The notes under the pieces: model-generated
What the model saw: only the letters and a program-made list of their open reading frames with translations
What the model was told of the DNA's origin: nothing
Database searches by the model: none
Assembly: GCA_026261815.1 (NCBI GenBank)
Contig: JAMPIT010000258.1
Coordinates: 6,997,501-7,061,500 of the forward strand
From: Monarcha castaneiventris obscurior
Lineage: Eukaryota; Chordata; Aves; Passeriformes; Monarchidae
Reading direction: 5' to 3'
DNA: 64,000 bases
Position numbers and translations under genes: made by a program
In this document: piece after piece, positions 12,310 to 24,900 of the stretch
Position numbering within the stretch: the first letter of the stretch is position 1
How the letters are laid out: each line of letters opens with the position of its first letter

Positions 12310-12600
12310 TGTCTCTGGCATGCGAGGCGTCAGCGTGTGTGACCTTCAAGCTGCCATCCGGCCTTGAAGTGCAATTTTTGCATCGGGAAATCTAGAGGCA
12401 GCAGCTTTACCCTTTTTTGCAGCAGCAGCAAGATCATCAGAAACAGTCAACTGAGCAGCAAGTGCAGGGATATCACTCCCGGGAAGCCATGTTACAGTGA
12501 TGCACAGAGAGCTCTCTCCAGAGCTGAGGCACCGACGGAAAACGGGGCTGAGCCTCCGCCGCTCTGTGCATTCCCGCAAGGTGACCAGCCCTGAGGGTTT
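12310..12600. promoter_or_regulatory. CpG-bearing GC-rich island
   Basis: About 290 bp with roughly a dozen CpGs (GCGAGGCGTCAGCG, CATCCGGCC, CACTCCCGGG, CACCGACGG, CCTCCGCCGC) in a window that is otherwise CpG-poor. Open frames exist on both strands: 76 codons plus at 12,364-12,594, and 77 codons minus at 12,346-12,579 with an Ala-rich stretch. They are mutual shadows, and neither has a recognised domain. It directly adjoins the regulatory-looking block to the right. It could be a small promoter, an enhancer core or an unrecognised exon. Confidence 0.4.
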
Positions 12601-12900
12601 GCATGAATATTAATGGCTAAACTATAGAATGATGAAGAATCAATACTTTAATCTGCATAAGGATAATGTGCATTCCTTATGCATTGTAAAGCTGCTGCAC
12701 TACAGTGTCTGAATTTCGCTCGTACGCTAAACTCATCTGCAAGCTCTCTCTCCTTCTGAATTATGCATACATTCCATAGCCTGTTGCCTACAACAGATTT
12801 ATGACAATCTCATTGCACCTATGCAAATCTTTTTTGGTTTTAAGCATCAAGCACTTAATGTCTTTACTGAGGGAGAAAAAAATCATTGCGCAGGAGTGGA
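12601..12900. promoter_or_regulatory. Putative conserved element with POU-like dyad
   Basis: Strongly enhancer-like sequence: TGAATATTAATGG, AATTATGCATACAT, CTATGCAAATC (octamer ATGCAAAT) and several TAAT cores. A perfect 10-bp inverted repeat, TGCATAAGGA at 12,654-12,663 and TCCTTATGCA at 12,674-12,683, surrounds a 10-nt spacer. The spacing suits either a paired POU/homeodomain site or a short hairpin. No coding frame and no repeat family. Confidence 0.42.
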
Positions 12901-12999
12901 TGCAAAAAGGTTTTATTGCTCACACTGTGTGCTGCTCTTCCTAACTTTCGTATTAGTTCCACATTGTATCTGGTCAGTTAAATGACCGTTTTTGCCGTG

Positions 13000-13380
13000 C
13001 TCTCAGCACTTTGTTCACTGCAGCTACAGCACAATATTCTTTGTCCTCTTTTTCTCTCACGTACCGAGCACAGCAGCTGATAATAACAGAACTGAACTTA
13101 CAGCTTGGAAATCAGTGTTTTAGGTGATTTTAATTATGATGGATGAAGAAGAAAAATGGCAAAAACATGCTTTCAGTCGTACTGAGCAAATATGACACGG
13201 AACTGATACACAGAGCTTATATTACAGATCTGTCAAATTACCCAAGGATAATTTGGGTAGCTGGCGGATTCCCAGCTCATCAGTTCAGTAGCACAGGCAA
13301 CACATGCTGGTTAGTTTTGCTTGGGCTTGACATATGAATTTCTGACCATCACCAGAGCAGCTTTAATTGATAATGGACAT
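13000..13380. promoter_or_regulatory. Putative conserved non-coding element
   Basis: Continues the regulatory-looking cluster. It contains GATTTTAATTATGATGG, CTTTAATTGATAATGG, several isolated CpGs (CACGTACCGAGC, GTCGTACTG, GACACGG) and no repeat. A 64-codon frame at 13,143-13,337 is open but featureless. Conservation was not tested. Confidence 0.3.
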
Positions 13381-13420
13381 CTGATTCAAAAATAGGTGTG
13401 TTCCCCTTTAAGTGGTAGCT

Positions 13421-13476
13421 GTCACATCACATCACGTCACATCGCATATGTCACGTCATGTCCCATTAAATCACAT
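13421..13476. repeat. Degenerate TCACA/TCACG pentamer tandem
   Basis: A run of imperfect 5-bp units (TCACA, TCACG, TCGCA, TCATG) reading GTCACATCACATCACGTCAC and onward. It is a decayed microsatellite. Some units form CGTCA half-CRE motifs by chance of the unit sequence. Confidence 0.7.
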
Positions 13477-13659
13477 TATATGCTGGCATGATGCAAGATA
13501 GCATGATGAGGGGCTAATGGAACGTGACAGCTAATACCTGCTAACAATTTGAGTGGTGGGTATCAGGTCTGAATGGGTGCCAGACTTCAGCTGGGTGTTT
13601 GTGAAGGAGAGCACAGTCTTTGCCCAAAGATCGAGCTTTTCCTCAAAGGGCAACTTTAG

Positions 13660-14150
13660 CAGCTGCCCAGCTCCATATTTATAACCAGTAGTGGTACATT
13701 TTATTTTTTTATAAAGTGACTTATGACACCTTAAGGGACACGCTAAGGGAGAGATTAAGGTCTGTCAGAAAACATGCAGAAATCTGATGAACATGGCTTT
13801 CATTTCTCAGCTCCTGGCTGATTTTAAGTGCCAAAGTACTGTCGGGATTTGCCTAATATGAAAAATTAATTTATGAATCGGACGAAGCCCTGCTTAACGC
13901 AAGAAAGTTCAGCTGAGTGATCTACTAGAAAATGCTCAATAATCTGCAAAATCTGTGATAGTGTTTTAATGATCGGGTTAAGTTTCCACATGGTGTTTAT
14001 ACAGCCCCCTCTGGGATCTCCACAGGTTAAATTACAGTATATGCAAGAGTGAGTTATGACTTGAGTAAAGGCAACAGGGAAAGCACAGTGTGTGCAGCTT
14101 CCATTTTTCATTGCTTGCGCTACATTTGCAGCAATGTCAGTAACACAGAC
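13660..14150. promoter_or_regulatory. Putative conserved non-coding element
   Basis: Repeat-free DNA with ATTTATAACC, TTTTATAAAGTG, AAAAATTAATTTATG and rare retained CpGs (CTGTCGGGA, ATCGGACGAAG, TTAACGCAAG, GATCGGG). The minus-strand 81-codon frame at 13,866-14,111 shows no domain and is more likely an incidental opening in constrained non-coding DNA than a gene. Confidence 0.33.
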
Positions 14151-14159
14151 CTTGGGGAA

Positions 14160-17100
14160 TCGGAGTCATTGCTAAATCACAGGGGAAATTTCTCATGTAG
14201 CTCTTCCCAAATATTGATTGTTAGGCAATCTTTGAAACCTGCTATGTAAAGAATTTTTTTGCTTGTAGACTGCAGGGATGCAAAGGTTTCTAAGCTAAAC
14301 ATAAAGCAAGATAAAAAGTCTCCTAATTGGTGAGGTTTTGCCTCAGGATTGTTGTTGTTGCTTTCTGTACTAAGTCTCATTAAAACTCTGAATAATTCCT
14401 GTGTCCTGTGTTATCTATTTAAAGAACTGATTGAGTTGTGGCGTGGCTTTCTCCCCAGTACCTTCTCTTTGACTCTTAATTTAATGGCAAAAAGAGACCA
14501 GTCCTTTTCTGGAATTGCTATGGCATAATCATTTACAGTATAATTTAAAAATCTGGGAAAGCCTGCATCAAACATGCCTGTATAGTAATGGCTGTGATAA
14601 CTGTTTCAGGGTGCTTACGAAACATTAGGATTGTGTGTTCCTTCATAATCCTTCTGATAGCCTTTTATTCCCTTCACCATATCTGTCATATCCTCCACTT
14701 CATGGAGTGCATCAGTCTCTCAACAGGTAAGTCCTTCTGAATGCTCTTAAATCCTGGTTTCCTTGGGTACTTTAGGAACAGTTAGAGTGGTCATTATACT
14801 GAGAGTAACCATTTTTCAACTAATTAAATTGACAAATTCTCAAAATGTCAAGACTTCAGCTTTCTGGAATTGCTCATGGGAGATGCGAAATGGACAGCGA
14901 TTATTAATTACAGATTTTCACCTCTTGCTGGGGTTTACTGCAATGGGGTCTGTTTTAGATTACCTTTGGAGAGCTACTTGGATCTGCAGCATGTGCAGGG
15001 AGCAGCAGGACCAGCTTCCTGCTGTAGGGTAGAAGTGTTTCAGTCTTGAGTAAACTCTGTGAAATTTTAGAGACACTATTTGAGTTTTCTTTTCCTTGTA
15101 GGCTGTGTAGGATTAGGCTCACAAATTGCTGATTTTAGAGTTACTGAACTCTAGTCCTCCTTAAAATCAATGCAGCTTGAAGGGAGAGTGGGAAAAGGAG
15201 TAATTCAGGTGCTGCCTGGGCACACAAGAATGGCAGCAATGTTTTAGGATATTGGTGTGCCAGAAGCCAAGGCTTTCTTCCTGTATCAGTGAAAATAAGG
15301 GCATCAGTGCAGGGACCATCTTGCTGCTCTACTTAGATGGGGTAAATTCCACTTCAGCCTCTGGACCTTGTGTTTCCATTTGACTTAGGCTCCTTGGCAG
15401 CTGGAGCCAGTGGAGATGAAATTCCAGGTGCAGTGACCGGGATGCAGTTTGGGTTACCTGCAGAGAGCACCAGATGTAGGTGCCCGAAAAGGCTGAGCAT
15501 TTTTTGGTAAAACCTGTATATCTCTCACCTTTTGGTGACCTGCCAAGGGCTGCACGCTGTACAAAGTATCTGGTTTGGATTGCACACTTTAGCAGTGGTT
15601 CATTGCTTCAGAGGTTTTTCTTCTATTGAGCGTGGCTTCTATAATTTGTTAATTTAATCAATTTATTTATTTATTTTCACTTTTAATTTGTTGTGTTTCT
15701 AGAGGCGGTGGTTTGTGGATGCATCAGATAACTGAAAATATGTTATCACAGCTGTTGTGTTACAGCATAAACAAAGAATGAGAGAACAGTGACTTGTTAT
15801 TTTAAATATATAATAATTTTAAATATATTGGATTTTAAATATTCGATTAACATAAATACTAATAAATTCTTTCCAGACTGTAATGTAGATGTGCAGGCTG
15901 TATAATATTTGAGTTTACCAGTAGAAATACTGACATACTCTTCTGGTTTATATCACCAGCTATATTTTATCTGTCCAGTCACTGATACATATTTTTTCTT
16001 AGTCACCACAACTCTATGAAAGCTTGCCATCCCTCATCTCCACTCTTATCTTCTACTGTACAACTAAATCCTGCTCCTTGCTGTGAATCAGATTTGTCTG
16101 TCCCATCACCCTTGACTGCAGACACTGAAACAACTGGTTTAGGATTGTCAATTCAGTTCTGCCTTTTATGCATTTCCCATTTCAATGGACTTCTTCTACC
16201 TGATCTGTACATTCTAATTCTGCTATTAAAATAGGAGGAGTAATCTGAATTTGTTATTTTCTTTCAACCCTTACCGGGCTCTCCACAATTCGTTCCTAGT
16301 TTTTCTTATTCTACAAATGAGTATACATTGCATATAGATAAAGGTAGAAGATATACATTAATATATGGAGCTTAACCACTGAATGAATAATCTGTAGGGA
16401 ACCATTTCTATTGTGTGGTGATTTAAAGACATTGTGAGTGATTTACCAGGCCCTGTCTACCTTCTTACCTGGCTTCCCTGTGGCATCTTTTTATTTAGTC
16501 TTACATGCTTTGTGTCCCTACAGCAGCTTGAGATCCAGTTCAAAAAGTAGGTTTGTTTTTTTGTTAGTCTCTGTGTTGAGATAAGTACTTGGAAAGTGAG
16601 GATTTGGGGCCAAATGGCCTTTTTCTGTTCTGATGCAAATTCATGTTCTTCATCTAAATTACCGCAGGTCCTATGGAGATAACTGTGTGCAAAGAATCAC
16701 AGTAGCAGTGGGATGGTGATGAATGCCAATGGCTGCCAGTAGTAAAAGCTCCAGGTGATGGGGATTTGTGCAGAATGCAAGGGTTTTGTTTCTACATTCA
16801 TGCCAGTAATCACCAGGAACTCAGGTGCTTTTGCTATGACTGGCTACAGCCCCAAAATTATTAGCAAAAGAGTGCAATATGTAAGCTGTGTTATCATTTT
16901 AACTACTTTTATACTTCAGTTTTAAACCAAAAAATATTGGTGTTTTCTTTAATAGTTTGCTATACAGTAGTTTGAAATGGTTTTTTTTTCCCTACTTCAA
17001 ACATATAAGGTCACAAATGAGTTACAAAACTGTTGTTCCAAAATTGAAGGGATTGATGTGTCTGTTCAGCAACTTAGGGAGTTCTGTTCCAGCAGCATCA

Positions 17101-17690
17101 GTGTGATATCAGGTTTTATCATGAGGTATATCATTTCATCATAAAGGACTTAATCCCTAAGTGTGAAACAGCTTCCAATACTGGTTTCAATTTACTCTAC
17201 AACTGCATTTTCAGTGTTGGCTGAAGGCTCAGTAAGATGGGGGAAATAACCCCAGAATGATGCATCAAATTACAACATAATTAACTGAAAGTGGAGCTAT
17301 GCAATGTGCTTTATATTTTATATATCTTCCACTAGTGCCACTGGTTTTAAATATGGAAAACCTCAACATAAGTGCTATTATTTTTCCCTAAAAACAAGGC
17401 TTTTTATTTGAACAATGTTAGCAAATGTAAGTGATCTATGAGTGTCGGAGTACTTCAGGATTTTTGGTGTAAATTCCCCAGAGAATGCACAAGGATTTAT
17501 GTTTTACCATCTTGACAGAAAGAGACTAAGGATCAACTTACTTATTTATTTTATTTTGAAAAATTGGTGGTTTTGCATTTTCTGCATGTCCCAGCCAGTG
17601 CCACTATCTTGCTTGTCTCCTACCCCTGGAGGAACGTTTGCCACCCCTGCACTGAGATCGAGGAGTGTCCTCCACCACTCTTGCTGGGTG
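14160..17690. other. Unique non-coding DNA, nothing firm
   Basis: AT-rich sequence, with very AT-rich runs at about 15,655-15,690 and 15,800-15,870. At 14,610-14,726 an AG/GT-bounded segment (TGTTTCAG acceptor, CAACAG/GTAAGT donor) is open in one frame but encodes a hydrophobic, low-complexity string, so I do not call it an exon. No transposon was recognised. Confidence 0.5.
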
Positions 17691-17750
17691 TGACAAAGGC
17701 CTAACTGGGAATAGTGGTTCTGTCAAAGCACTAACTGGGAACTGTGGTTC
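17691..17750. repeat. 30-bp tandem duplication, 2 imperfect copies
   Basis: Copy 1 (17,691-17,720) and copy 2 (17,721-17,750) share CTAACTGGGAA and GTGGTTC blocks and match at 25 of 30 positions with no gaps. The period is a multiple of three, so the plus-strand frame at 17,665-17,877 stays open through it and shows a repeated Leu-Thr-Gly-Asn-x-Gly-Ser peptide. The surrounding 17,600-17,880 region is GC-richer than its neighbours and has open frames on both strands. None is recognised. Confidence 0.85.
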
Positions 17751-20700
17751 CACCTGCTCTGGAGCTGTGGATTCAGGGAACATCCAGTTTTGTGCATGTG
17801 GCCCAAGGTGGGGCAGTTGCACTTCTCTGGGCAGGAGGAGCAGCTCTGTTTTACCTCTGCTTCTCTTCACAGAATGAAGTGAATGTAATACTGGAAAAGT
17901 ACGGGAATACAACCCTAATGACTGCTCGTGATGAGCCCATGCACTAATTTGCTGATTGTCCCTTCTGCAGAGTGTGCAGTAGGTCAGGAGGTCACGTATT
18001 GAGTGCTAAGGAGAAAGCAAAGTATGGAACAGCTGCACATCAATAACTGTGTCCTGCCTTTTCTTTCCTCAATGTTGCTTGAATTCCATGGAAAAAACAA
18101 GCAACGAAGATTTTGCTATGCAATGAAAAATTCATTATTTTGCATATGCAGAAAGGGGATAGGTTAAGATTTAAAAATTCATATATTTAATTTTGCAAAC
18201 TTCCTGCTATTTTGACATGCCCTTTATTTTTCTACCCATTGTGCTTGTCCATGCTTTCCCATGCGCTATGTATGGTACAAGTGCTGACCAGAATGTTACT
18301 GGGCATCTGTGCAAAACTGCAGACACTTAAACACAGCTGCTGGAGTTTTTCCAACTTCTATTATTGGTCACATGCAGAGGATGACACTAGCAGGCAAAGC
18401 ACCTCATGCAAACTTGCATTGATTCATACATTTGTGTGTTAAAAATATCTCTTTAAATGCTAAGGTTTTGTTGACTGGAACAGAATCGTCCTCCTAGAAT
18501 TATGTATCTGTAGTCACAAACAAGAACATCCTGAAAATTAGTGATTTATTCCTGTGCTCCTTTTTATGTTTCAGCTGTAACACTCTGGCTATGATGCTAA
18601 TGCTCGTACACGTGTCACAGTGCAACATGAAATTGCTGTAAGATGTTCTGTCAGTTCAAGTTGTTTAAATTAGCTGGTAGTAGTGACTGCATAGTCAGCT
18701 GATCCCAGAAAAACTGAAAGTATAAACACAGTCAAGTTTAAGAACATTTCTTACGTTGCCTACTTGGCAATATAGTGCAGTATATGTATGAACATGTGTT
18801 CTTATATGCACAAAGCTTGTAAGAAGAAGTGATTAAAAATCCAAGTTTACAATGAGAGTTGAGAACTGTTCCTCTATGGGGGATGTCAAGGAAATGGTCT
18901 GCTTCTAGAATGAAGTGCATAAAAAATGTGTCTATAGAGGAGTACTTGACAATTCTGCTGCCACCTCTTGACCGTATCCTGTAGTTACAAGCAGTGGTCG
19001 AAAATTTCATCCAAAATACCAAAGCTGAAAGAAGTGTATATATATATATATACATACATATACAGCTATAGAGGAACAATTATTTAATGTATTGATGCTA
19101 TAATTTTAGCTGAGCAGGTGGCCATCTTAGGCTCTGCAGTTGATGTATGGTTTTATTAAACATTTTTGTTCAAACTGTGTGATAACTTATACATTTAAAA
19201 TGAGAGGACTGATAAAAATCATAAATAACTAATGAATTGCAGCTATGGTCTATTCATTTTCTCAGCTTATCAGGTCTCTACTGCAATGCATTCTTATTAA
19301 ATGTGGCTTAAATCAGGGCTGCTCACCTTCTCTGTCATTAAACTGACCTGGCTCTCTTGTTCTCTGCTACTGCTTTCCAAAGGGCTGCTTGGAGATTCCT
19401 CAAGTGTCTGCAAGTCATCTCTTGGGGCTGAAACATCAGCATCTCCTCTCATGTGAATGTCTTATGAATGTCTCACATACCCAGGTTTCATGTGTGTGTC
19501 AGAGTCTCTGATGGGGCTCCTTTTTGGACAAGCACAACCCCTGGTAGAGGAGTAATGTCTCATTTTTAAGCAGTTGTCGTGCACTTCCAAGCATATGGTA
19601 GTGTGTGGTACTCATGTGCTGTGCTAAAGCTTTAGATAGCTCACCCACACCAGAAATTTGAGCAGTGGCCTGCTCGGTTTCTGAGAGCATCCTGTGAGGG
19701 TGGACAGAGTGCCCACTGGAGTGTGGGTTGGTTTCTTGGGTTTTTTAGGCATCTAAATAACAGATTCTGGACTTGAACTGGAATGGAAAGTGTGAGTGCC
19801 CGGTCCTGTGCTCATTCCTTGGTTAATCTTCAGCATTTTCCTAAATTTCCAATCCATAAAGCACAGCCTGCTGTGCCAGAAACGTGTTTTAGAATTAGTT
19901 CTTCAGGGACCAAAGAGTCTAATTCTATGCTGTGGTGGCCACATAAATAGCTATTAAAAAAAAAAAAATCAAACCAAACTTAAAAAATATTAGTTCTAAG
20001 AAAAATTTGACTATTTGGATCTGTTGCCACATTATACTGTAAAGATAATCTTGTAACAAATGAACAATCTTCCTCACAGTGAAATTCCTTATTATGAGAA
20101 TATGGATCTATGCTTCACTGAATCACAGGCCAACCTTGCTGCTGCTATGGGAGAGTGTTATCCTGGCAATACAGAGGTTTAAACTTGCTAGAGAGCTACT
20201 ATATCTTTTCCAAGTGTATGTTTATGTAGGATTGAATCAGTGAAGGGGTTAACTTTGAGATTGATCATTTTCTCGGGCTTAGATTAGTGTTTAGAGGGGA
20301 GGGTGGCTGGGAGCCACAGAGCTCAGGTTCAGAGCAGTGTGGTTACAGGAAATGTTTGAGGGGGCTGCCAGCAAGGGGGACAATGTTTGAGTAAATGACC
20401 CACACTTGAGATGTTTGTTGGCATACCAACAGGCAGAAATGTATGTTTTCCAGTTCCTCCTAAGAATAAGAAATAAGAACCTTGGAGTGCTAGAAGTTAT
20501 TGGCCAGGAGTGATTAGTAAGAGCCATGATTTTATGGGAAAATCATTTGAGAGGGAAGCCATGGTCCCTCCTGGAGACAGGCCAGTTCTGGAACACCGCA
20601 GCAGCAGGGATACTGGAGTGGTTGTGCAGAGCCCAGAACTCCTCACTGTGGTCAGCATTATAGGTAAGGAGTATTATTATTAACAAACATTAAACTCTTG

Positions 20701-21814
20701 TCAAAGCCAAGGGCTGCCAGCAGGCATGAAATGCACGGAGGGAGTTCTAGAACAAGCTGGAGCAATCTGAGAATGAGAGCTGGAGTCTGGTTTAGATGGC
20801 CTTTAGTTTTCTGGGCACATTTTCACCACAGTATGTGAGAAATCAGGTTTGTAATTCGTGATGACGACTGATGCACCTGACTGGTAATAGTCCAAGCAAA
20901 AACATAGTACACAGAAGTGCTCAATTATTTCATAAGACTGCCTTGTGAACAGATTTTGCTCATTTGCAGCTGAGTTGTTTGTGCTTCTGTTTATCTCAGA
21001 TACCCGTTACACTTCCATTTATAGTGTGACAGTGTTTGGCTATATCTGATTCTCACCAACTCAAGGCAATTAAAACTGCTGGCCCAGTGTCACTTGTCTC
21101 AAAACATGCTCAAGAATCGTATGACTACTACAGCTTTCCTCTAAGACTGAAATATGTGTGTTTAATAGCTTCAGCAACAGTGTGGAATAGGTTGATTATA
21201 AAAGTGTCGGGTAAGTGGGACTGTTGGAAAGAAGATGAAAAATTAACTGTGGTGTTATCACCTTCGTGTAATGATACCTGCATGGAAGTGAAACAATATA
21301 GAGCTCATTATGGCAGAGCATTGACCCAAGTGATGCACGTGCAGCCAATTCCACCACAACATATTCCCCCTGGTAGCTGTCCCCCATAACAGACCAAACA
21401 CCTTAAAAGACAGCAAGGTAAACTGCTAAAATTCATAACTACCAGTTACTAGTCTGTAAATGCACAGATTTGTTATTTATCACAGAGGGAAGGTGGATTG
21501 GAATGTGAGTGATGAAGCTGAGACACGAATGTATAGAGCTTGAATGTTTTTTATTTTTATGGAAGAATAGAGTGTCTCTATGTGAGAAATGAATGACACA
21601 GCCCAGGAATGTTGGCTGCTTCAAGGTGAAGTAGGTCAGCTGGGGGAATCCCTGATCACAAGCAAATCTGTCAATTCTGGGGAGGCTCCTTTTACCACAT
21701 CCTTCTGTAGTTTTTTTATGTCTTATGTCCTTCTGTTCATTTCCTGCTATTGACCCTTTTCTCACACACTTATTTAGTTGTGGCAGGTCTGAAGGGCTCA
21801 AACCAGTCGTGAGG
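17751..21814. other. Unique non-coding DNA with small simple repeats
   Basis: Mostly AT-rich and unremarkable. A block at about 18,540-18,720 (GCTAATGCTCGTACACGTGT) has enhancer-like texture. A TA/CATA microsatellite lies at 19,036-19,060. A donor-like GTGTCGG/GTAAGT at about 21,210 sits in a 117-codon plus frame (21,036-21,389) with no start codon ATG and no recognised domain. The minus-strand 153-codon frame at 21,439-21,900 runs into the CR1 fragment and is not considered coding. Confidence 0.45.
19036..19060. repeat. TA/CATA microsatellite
   Basis: A short (TA)n run passes into CATA units (GTATATATATATATATATAC then ATACATAT). It has low complexity and no further significance. Confidence 0.9.
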
Positions 21815-21990
21815 GGGAGATGGAACAGGCTCCCCAAGGAAGTGGTTGAGTCACCATTGCCTGAAGTGTTCAAAAAATGAGCAGATGTGGCACTTTGCAA
21901 TATGGTTTAGTGGGCACACTGGTATTTCCTTTAAGGCTGGATTTGGTGATCTTGGAGGTTTTTTGCATCCTTAATGGCTCCATGTTCCTA
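21815..21990 (+). mobile_element. CR1 LINE, 3'-end fragment
   Basis: Blocks TGGAACAGGCTCCCCAAGGA, AGTGGTTGAGTCACCATTGC, TGTTCAAAAAATG, GATGTGGCACTTTGCAATAT, GGTTTAGTGGGCACACTGGT, and GGATTTGGTGATCTTGGAGG occur in avian CR1 order. It belongs to the same CR1 group as the copy at 26.7 kb, with which it shares the 'mutated TTCAAAAAATG / GTTTAATGGC' layout. It is 5'-truncated, and its terminal TTCCAACCT/TTCTATG part has decayed. Confidence 0.88.
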
Positions 21991-24900
21991 TCACAGTGTG
22001 CCTGGGCCCTATGGTGGAGCGTAACTCTGAGACCTACCAGCAGGATAATGGTTTCCCCAAAACTTTGCCTGCAGCAGTTGAATTGAGTAGTGATCTGTAA
22101 TCTCCAGAACATGCAAAGGAAGGTTTCTTTGTCTCATCTGCTTTGAAATGACTGCTGACTGCACACAAGAAATGAACAGTGTTATTTGGCAAGCGTAACC
22201 AAATGGTAGTGGTGAACCTTGTTGGTATCTGCTGCCAAATATATATTGCTTTTTAACTGATCATCACTGATGCTGGCCCAATTTGGCACCTACTCCAAAT
22301 GCTTTGCTATTGCTAGGAAAGGTAAAAGTCAATAACTTAATATAGCAAGAGTTGGGAGGGTGACATGTGTTGACATCTCCTAATTTTATAGCCACATCTG
22401 TAACTTTGGACCTTTCAGAATCTTTCCTTGAAGCACCTGTTCTGCAAAACCTGTAGGAATATGGTTAACTTTATCCATTTCAATGTGATTTAAGTGTTTG
22501 TGTGTTCTGTTGTGCAGAGCTGGATTGAAAAGTGATTGTGTCTTTTGTTTTGGAGGCTCAATGTAGCAAAGCATCCACATGTGGCAAAGAACAAGTGCCT
22601 GGCCTGTGCCTGCTCTTCTTTAACAGCTGCCCCAAATTAATAATTTGGGACATTCCAACCTCTAGCATTTGATACAATCTTCAGATACCAGTGAGACCAG
22701 ACTGGACTGATGAAAAAACAGCCTGGCCTAAAATTGTCTAACTTTAATAGAATAATCTGAACTCTTATAGCAGAGAAAGATTCTGTTTTTGTCTAATGGG
22801 TAAAAATGTGTCCAGTAAAATATCTCATCATAGTTGTTGTCACTTGCAACCTTTCATTCCTTCAATATATAAAGATGAACTAGACAGGAGGGTAGATGCA
22901 CTGCCTGAACAAACTTTTTACTGTCTTTGGAGCTTTTATTTTTCCAGATCTGTATTTAATACCAAAAATCTTATTTCTTGTTATTTAATATTATTACATA
23001 TGATCCGTTTTTTTCTACAGCCAATTTTTTGTTCCACCTGTCTTCATGCACTAACATTAGGCATGTTTCTCCCACATGTTCATTAATGAAAGGTCTCAGA
23101 GCCTTCACATTCAAATAATTTAGTTCAGTAGATGATGACTCAGATGTATAAACAACTTGTTTCTTTTCTAGCAGTTACCCAGCTGCCAGGCCATAACAGG
23201 ATTATTCTTTTGGATATTTCATCTGAGCTCACCCCCCACTCTGGCAAAACAGTCATATCATTTACACTATGCTTAATTTCTGAGAATGCAGTTGCTACAT
23301 GAGTCATTATAAACTGAAACTCTTGCTTTAGGACATTTTTACTGTTGCCATATCTTTTTTTGGGGATATGAGTATGTGTGTAATCCAGTGAGGCAATATG
23401 TCAGCTGCCTCAGATGATGAAACCACCTCAAGGTTAAGACTGAGCTTTTGATTCCTTTCTTCAGCATGGAATTTCTTTTTATTATGAAGTATTAGCAAAG
23501 GCTCCCAGTAAAAGTCTCTTCTGACTGCGTTGTTGTTGAGAGGAGGGCAGCACAGCCTGGGTCCCATCCGAAGTTCCCAGTCACACGTCACACTCGTCAT
23601 TAGTCACCTCCACAGCTCCTTCCTAGAAGCAATAATGACATCACTGCAATCTTGGTAACAGAGACACCTTACTCAGCTTGGAAAAGAGTGGAAAGCTGCA
23701 TCTTTCTCTCCACTTTGTCACCTTCTTGAAGAAACTTCTCCCAAATTCATCCCTGCTCTGTCTGTCTGCTCCACTACCAAGCAAGCAGGAGGTCTCAGCT
23801 GAATTCTGGAAATTGTGTGCTTGTTCCCAAGGGCCCAGTCTTCTCTTACTGCATTTTGAAAAGCCAAAGGACAAAAGTAGGTATTTTGAGGCAACCGTGC
23901 CCCAAAGCCCACTGACTAATTAGGCAGTGAAATGGAAGCTGCCTCTCCAATACCCCTGAGCAGAGTAATATGATTCTGCTGAAGCTTTGACTTGTCCCTT
24001 TTTCAGGAGGAGATCAGATGTTCTTGCTGGATGAGATGTGATCAAAATATTTTGTTTCTCTTACTCTAGTAATCTAATTCTTGAAATGCTACATGACCCC
24101 TTTTTCTGGAGCATCACATCCAAATTGTCATAATGTGTCTGAATAGAAAGTACCAGTTATTTCACAAGAAGCACAAAGAACTTATGACTCCAATTTTATT
24201 GATTAGGGAGATAAATATCTGCTTTAACATTTTCTTCGAAATTTTGTTTGAGTGATATGCTTGGTAAGCCAACATTGTATTTTTACCATGTTAAACTACT
24301 CATTTACCCATAGAGAAATGCAGAGGTATTTGGACAGTCTTCTCAGATATCCCTGTAAATTTTTGCATGTAATAAAGGCCAGAGATCTGTGATTTGCAAA
24401 TCTGTATGGTTTATCTGGTGCTTGTATATGAAAAAAATTAAGATAAATGTCAAACTCCTGGATTCTTAATTTTCTTAATTTTGGTTACATGAAGAATACC
24501 TTTAAATAAAGAACTATACGGGGAAAGGATGAGCATTTTTAATACTGTGCTATCCATGTCCCCAGGCTCAGCGAGCAGCAGTGAAGTGTCCCCCAGTTTA
24601 GGTAGGGCAGAATGCCACTGCAGGGAACAAACCAACAGGAGGCTGGGGCTTAGAAAGCCTGAGTCAATACCGTAAGATTGGTTTTCCTGGGAAAGTGAGG
24701 TTATCTAACATGGTTCCAGAGTGCTAAACTGGAAAAGGAGCATACCTTCTGCTTAAAACGAAGAATTAGCACTGGTTGTAGGTGATGGATAACATATCAA
24801 TCACTGGAAGGTGGTGACTGGAATCTGATGTATCCCAGATTTATTACACATGATTTGGTATTATGATATTAACAAGTGAATTATCATTGCTGTGTTGATA

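Noticed and set aside
13421..13476. Array of CRE-like CGTCA sites
   Set aside because: Explained by a degenerate TCACA pentamer microsatellite.
14610..14726. AG/GT-bounded 117-nt open segment
   Set aside because: Splice-like ends are fair, but the translation is a hydrophobic, low-complexity string and there is no partner exon.
21033..21210. Exon-like segment ending at a GTAAGT donor
   Set aside because: The acceptor is poor (no pyrimidine tract before CAG) and the frame simply continues past the donor; no family recognised.
21439..21900. 153-codon minus-strand frame
   Set aside because: Overlaps the CR1 fragment at its start and has no recognised domain.
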